DNA of 64,000 bases from Daedaleopsis sinensis. Its lineage: Eukaryota > Basidiomycota > Agaricomycetes > Polyporales > Polyporaceae. The stretch spans positions 4,092,001 through 4,156,000 of the forward strand of contig CM066306.1 in NCBI GenBank assembly GCA_033807695.1, given 5' to 3'. The position numbers and the translations under genes are program-made. The notes beneath the pieces are model-generated. The model saw only the letters and a list, made by a program, of their open reading frames with translations, was not told where the DNA came from and searched no databases. Position 1 is the first letter of the stretch; every line of letters starts with the position of its first letter. Positions 59,579 through 64,000 of this stretch are shown here, piece after piece.

Positions 59579-62500
59579 ATGCGTTTGCTTGACACCACTA
59601 CTGCGGAGTTCCATTGGTTCAACGACCCCTGTGAGGTCCGCTACGCGGCCCTCTCACACGTCTGGTCAAAGCAAGAATCCGATGGAGAGAACTACGTGCC
59701 TGAGCAGACTTATCAAGAGATCCTCGAGATTCAACGCTCCGCAAAGGCCAAAGACGAGGTACCTCCTACCCTGCTGTCGGAGAAGATCCGGATGGCATGC
59801 GAGGTTGCTCGCACGCACGGCTTCGAGTATATCTGGATTGACTCCTGCTGCATCGACCAGTCGAGCAGCGCGGAGGTGTCCGAAGCGATCAACTCGATGT
59901 ACGAGTGGTACGGTTGCTCGAACCTGTGCTACGCGTATCTCAAGGATGTCACGGTCAAGGATAAGTCCGAGGGGCACTACACCGAATTTCGGCGGAGCGA
60001 ATGGTTCCGGCGAGGATGGACACTCCAGGAGCTCATCGCACCCCAGAATGTCCTCTTCCTGTCCGATGACTGGAATGACATCGGTACGAAACACAGTCTC
60101 GCAACGATGATCGCGAGTGTGACGAAGATCGACATCGAGGTTCTGAAGCACGAGAAGATACAAGCAGCAGTTCCTGTCGCGGAGCGTATGGCTTGGGCTT
60201 CTTCCCGGATAACGTCAAAAGAGGAGGACAAGGCATACTGTCTAGTCGGTCTCTTTGGCGTGAACCTCACGCCGATGTACGGGGAGGGCCAGAACGCCTT
60301 CCGGCGTCTTCAGGAAGCCATCTTGAGGCACGAGTGCGATCAGAGCATCTTCGTCTGGGGTTCGTGTATCCCTGACTCTCTCCTACACCATCTATCTACC
60401 GACCGCAAGTTCGACCCCAAAATACCCACATCCTATCTTTTTGCGCCATCTCCCAACTCCTACCAGGCCTCCCAACGTAGATCGCCCGACCGACTTGTCA
60501 CCGCTCCTCTTTCTACTATCCCTCGAACTACACTAGCATCTCGACTGCGCCTGCCCTCTCTGGACCACCCTCATTACACGATCACGTCGTCCGGCATCCG
60601 TACAAAGCTTCCCGTTTTGCGGTATCACTACCAGCATGGAACCAATGGCACCACTGCTGTATACTGGCTAGCCATCCTAGCTTGTGAGGACGGACATCGT
60701 AACCTCCTGGCTCTAATTCTTCGTCCTATCGATTGGCAGGATGGCATGCAGCATGATTCCGCGCGGGTGACCACCACCATACCGGATTCCGTGATGTTTG
60801 TGGGTGCTCCGACGACGGGTGAAGGAGCGATATCGGGCAAGTACTGCAGACTGGTGTCCCTCTCTACGGAATCCCTGCAGGAATGCATGAGGAACGTCAC
60901 GATCGAGGAGAAAGAGGTGTACATCAAGCACTGTCCCGACATCTTCATGCGCGAGGACTATCGTGGGACGTCGCGCGCTGGGATAGCTCTCGTCTACGAC
61001 ATTGACGAATCTCCATTCGAGGTCAAGCTCTCTCCATGGTCGCAGCACATCCTGACTACGCAGCAAGGCTACTTCGTTGATACCCAGCACAAGGGAGGTA
61101 CTAATAGCCAGCGCCACTACGACATCGAGCTCAAGAAAGGCCACGACTACATCCTCGTGACATTCGAGAGGTGTCTTGCCTGCACTACCGACCTGCCAGT
61201 CTTTTCTTCGGGCTCCTCTCGTAAACCGCAGTGGCCCTTTCGGGTTGTAGTCAAAGAACGGCTCAACTCAGACACCACAGGGGCAGACTGCAGCCTTGAG
61301 CACATCGACAAGTGGAAGATCCAAAATGGCATCGCGTCCACCACATTCAAGCTGCGGCAGCGAAGCGACGGACAGGTTCGGCATCTTCGGATATCGCTCA
61401 GTCTCAGAAAGCCCCCGGCCGCCGGAGAAGGCAGGGTGCGTCATGGGTATCAGCATATAATGGACATCGAGCTCCTCGTGCAGCCTCCGCCTCGGAGTGA
61501 TACTACTTCCCCCCCAATCATGGACCGGGTCCATGGCGAAAAACGCACAGTCACCTTGCCGCACAGACCTGGATATCCTGATATCAATCAGACCTTGTCC
61601 TTCGACTACATGCCGTCTCCGAACTCGCTGTCTCCGAACTCGCTGTCTCCGAACTCGCTGACTCCGAACTCCCCAATCGACGCACCACAGTCGTTCCCGT
61701 TCGCAGATACTAGGGGGCGTCCACAACCTACAACGACTCTCCCTCCGATCAATGGTTTGCAGCAACAGTATCAAATAGGGCCAGAGCGTAGCAGTGGTCC
61801 GATGTCGCCGGTGCAGCTCGACACAGAGCACTGCGTGCGAGGACGATCCACTCTTCCTGCTCCCCGCTACCACACTTCCAGTCAGGTATGGCCTGGTGAG
61901 CGTTCAATATGTTCACATGATTCCCTTTCTTCTTGCTGACGGTTGAATCCTCTTATAGTGTCCCGACAACCTGGAATGTCCCCTGAGCAAGCTTTCGCGC
62001 ATGTCACGGCGTCTCAGCAACACCAAGATAACCTTCATTATGGAGACCCCCGAATGATGGCTGACCCTGGACTTGTTCAGCAACAAGAGAGGTACGTTCG
62101 ACGAAGTAGTCATATTGAGGATAGTCGGGTATTCACGCAATCGGATCGCAGACAACACCTAGCAGGAGAAATACGATGGAACACTTCGGCCCGAGCTGGA
62201 ACGAACGGTCAACTAGCGATAGGAGCCAACGAGAATCACGGAGCGCCTCACCAAGGTCGTTTAGGGACCGATGCTCCAATGATGCCGACGACTCTTGAAC
62301 TGAGCCAACTCGAGCCATATATTGCTTCGAGGTCGCCTCGTGATACCAAGGCGCGTCGCAAGCACTCTCAGTACTACGACTTTTCCCCAGAAAGGCGTAC
62401 GGAAAGTCCATTCCAGCTCGACGGTGCACCTTCCTATGATCCCCACGGCTATGGCCGACTGCCTACAGTCTTCGCCAACACCGTCGGTACCGGCGCCGAC

Positions 62501-63091
62501 GTGCCTCAGGACATGCGACCAGTTCCCAGGCAGCTTCCGCAAGCTACTATTTCAGGCAGGGACCCTTCTGGCTTCGAGCACACACTTGTATCTTCTCGCA
62601 ACACACTCCGCGTCGTGACAGATACAGGCCGGAACCAACCGACATGTTCTCTTGTCCCCCAGCCTAGTGACCTCACCCGATCCGGAACGGCGTCTTCGAG
62701 AACATATACTACGGACAACGAGACCTCACGCGCACGAGTGCCTGTCGGTGACCGAAGACCGGGAACTCATGTCGCAGCTTCTCTGGGCGTTGCACCTGGA
62801 GATAGTACAACAATGCGGGACGGGCAGACTACTCTAGTTCCAGTGCATCTACCTAACACCGCCCTCGCGCCCCCCAATCTCATCATCGGTATCAGCCCAC
62901 CGGATACTCCAATGAGCTCTATTGGCCGTAGTCACACTGGAGGCGGACAGTCACCATATTCCGACGGGCATACACTACAGACTAGCCATGTGACGGTCCC
63001 CTCTAACGCGCCATCCAAGATTTCCGGGTACAAGCGAGGTGGATTTCTCGGACGTCTACGTTTCTGGTGGAAAAAAAGACTTCCTATATGA
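59579..63091 (+). CDS. HET-domain protein (heterokaryon-incompatibility type), 1,149 aa
   Basis: Exons 59579-61895 and 61959-63091, with a 63-nt intron (GTGAGC, CTGAC, TTATAG) that restores the frame. The N-terminus MRLLDTTT is typical of basidiomycete HET proteins. HET motifs are YAALSHVW (residues 22-29), YIWIDSCCIDQ (84-94) and RRGWTLQELIAP (144-155). The conserved block AERMAWASSR...DKAYCLVGLFGVN...MYGEGQNAF (201-241) usually follows HET in this group. No NACHT, WD40 or ankyrin module follows. From about residue 670 the protein is low-complexity and rich in Ser, Pro, Thr and Gln, with a 15-bp repeat coding SPNSL, and it ends with a basic, aromatic tail (GRLRFWWKKR). HET domains act in cell death after fusion of unlike mycelia. 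The trigger here is unknown. Confidence 0.85.
61616..61675 (+). repeat. 15-bp repeat inside the HET gene (SPNSL)
   Basis: TCTCCGAACTCGCTG occurs three times in a row, followed by a fourth, diverged copy (ACTCCGAACTCCCCA). It encodes SPNSL/TPNSP in the disordered linker. Such in-frame repeats change length easily. Confidence 0.9.
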
Positions 63092-63569
63092 GGGGAGAGA
63101 AGACATAGGTACATTCACTATGCACTAGACTCGCTTGAATCTATGTCCTTCCAGCTTCAGCTTCAAGCTTCGTTCCAAGAATGAGTCTTTGTCGTTTGTA
63201 CTAGTACTTGTGGAGTACGAACCTTTGGTTAAGTACAGGTCACGGTCTTCACAAGCTTAGCTACCCGGGGGACGCAGCCGTGTCCTCCACCGTCTACGCT
63301 CGTTCCACGTTCAGACATGAGGGTGAATGGTATACGTACTATAGCCTGCTAGAAATTTAGACTATGTAGTCGTGTCGCGGTGCCGTTTGGGTTACAGCTG
63401 TATGTGGCATTGGGCATTAGTAGATTGTGCTGCAATAAACATATGCAAGACAGCGACGAGACCACGGCACACTCGGGTTCCCTGAGACGAGATAGATGTC
63501 AAATAGGCTGCACGGCATATATACATTGTCTCCACGTCACCGGCTCCAATCCAAGAATATGTCAATTAT
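63092..63569. other. Intergenic DNA between convergent genes
   Basis: This is the 3' end of the HET gene (+) facing the 3' end of the BRCT gene (-). An 84-codon ORF at 63380-63634 has no features and overlaps the BRCT stop, so I do not count it. I see no clear terminator motif beyond AATAAAC at 63435-63441. Confidence 0.5.
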
Positions 63570-64000
63570 TCAATAAGTTCCGGGAACAAGAAACGATTCG
63601 TCGTCCCAGTGGACTTCCTGCCTTAGCGCACTAGTGAGAATTAACTCCTGTGTGTAGATCTTGTGGTTGTGCTCGAGGAGCGGTCGCCATATCGACACGT
63701 CTTCGGCCGAGGAAATGACGAAGCGGTTAGGGTGCGATAGTATGCGTACTGTAGGGCTCTGGGTGGATAGCTGTGGTGGGGGTAGACACAAGTTGTGAGT
63801 ATGACATGCATGCGCGCCCCATATGAAGACTCACTTGTCCTCCGTTCGCGGAGACGACGTTCTTGAGCAACTTCGTATCCACGGGCACCTTCGGGGTCAC
63901 GTAGAACGTAGTCCCAGCGAAAAGCTTGCCCGCGTTCTTCTTCGCGCGTTTCAGCGCATCGGCAAGCGAGAACCTGTACTTCTTCTCCGTCTCTTCGTCT
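63570..64000 (-). CDS. C-terminus of a BRCT-domain protein (Rtt107/Brc1-like), partial
   Basis: Exons (minus strand) are 64000-63835 and 63770-63570, joined across a 64-nt intron (GTGAGT donor, CCACAG acceptor) in phase. The product covers 122 residues and ends LVPGTY. Features match a BRCT fold: FAGTTFYVTP as the first strand, VDTKLLKNVVSANGGQL as the helix and turn, RFVISSAEDVSIWRPLL, then KIYTQELILTSALRQEVHW for the last helix. The arrangement, with the BRCT at the very end of the protein, resembles the last BRCT of Rtt107/Brc1, a DNA-damage scaffold. Only this domain is visible, so the family call is tentative. The gene continues beyond the window. Confidence 0.6.

Noticed and set aside
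1..64000. CRISPR arrays, bacterial operons and tRNA genes
   Set aside because: The repeats are not spacer-separated, the genes have spliceosomal introns, and I could not find a convincing tRNA cloverleaf by eye.

Overview
The window looks like nuclear DNA of a filamentous basidiomycete (Agaricomycetes-like). Introns in the recognisable genes are mostly 55-85 nt with GTRNGT donors, CTRAC branch points and CAG/TAG acceptors, promoters are pyrimidine-rich, and the single-copy genes are typical of this group: a HET-domain protein opening MRLLDTTT, a TAP-type alpha/beta hydrolase and a PC-esterase.

Positions 1 to about 54,594 are a direct tandem array of a unit of about 10.6 kb. Unit starts, taken at one fixed point, are 1, 11121, 21755, 32320, 42973 and 53711 (units A to E plus a partial F). 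Units are 11,120, 10,634, 10,565, 10,653 and 10,738 bp long. The array is already in progress at the left edge, so total copy number is unknown. Each unit joins the 5' part of a PC-esterase gene (exon 1, a 564-nt intron, part of exon 2) to about 9.5 kb of DNA that I cannot assign to a known family. Only the last copy (53006-55044) runs into a proper 3' end and encodes a full-length 463-residue membrane-anchored PC-esterase. The four copies spliced inside the window, and a fifth whose exon 1 lies to the left, end early and lack the C-terminal DxxH catalytic motif.

The 9.5 kb part of the unit has no long credible ORF, transposase, reverse transcriptase or rRNA. It is nevertheless full of fungal splice signals. 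A minus-strand block lies at about 2.7-5.7 kb of the unit and a plus-strand block at 6.5-7.8 kb, diverging from a hairpin at 5.71-5.74 kb. The same unit holds a 30-bp minisatellite, three homologous intron-like boxes, a 32-bp palindrome with three ACGCGT cores, and degenerate repeats of about 150 bp. Unit A also carries a 482-bp insertion. Units are mosaics of each other, indicating unequal exchange or gene conversion.

Right of the array the DNA is single-copy. A TAP-family alpha/beta hydrolase gene (56488-58362, +) keeps its catalytic triad but has an internal stop and a 3' frameshift, so it is probably a pseudogene. A HET-domain gene (59579-63091, +; 1,149 aa) is intact. The C-terminus of a BRCT-domain protein (63570-64000, -) runs off the right edge.
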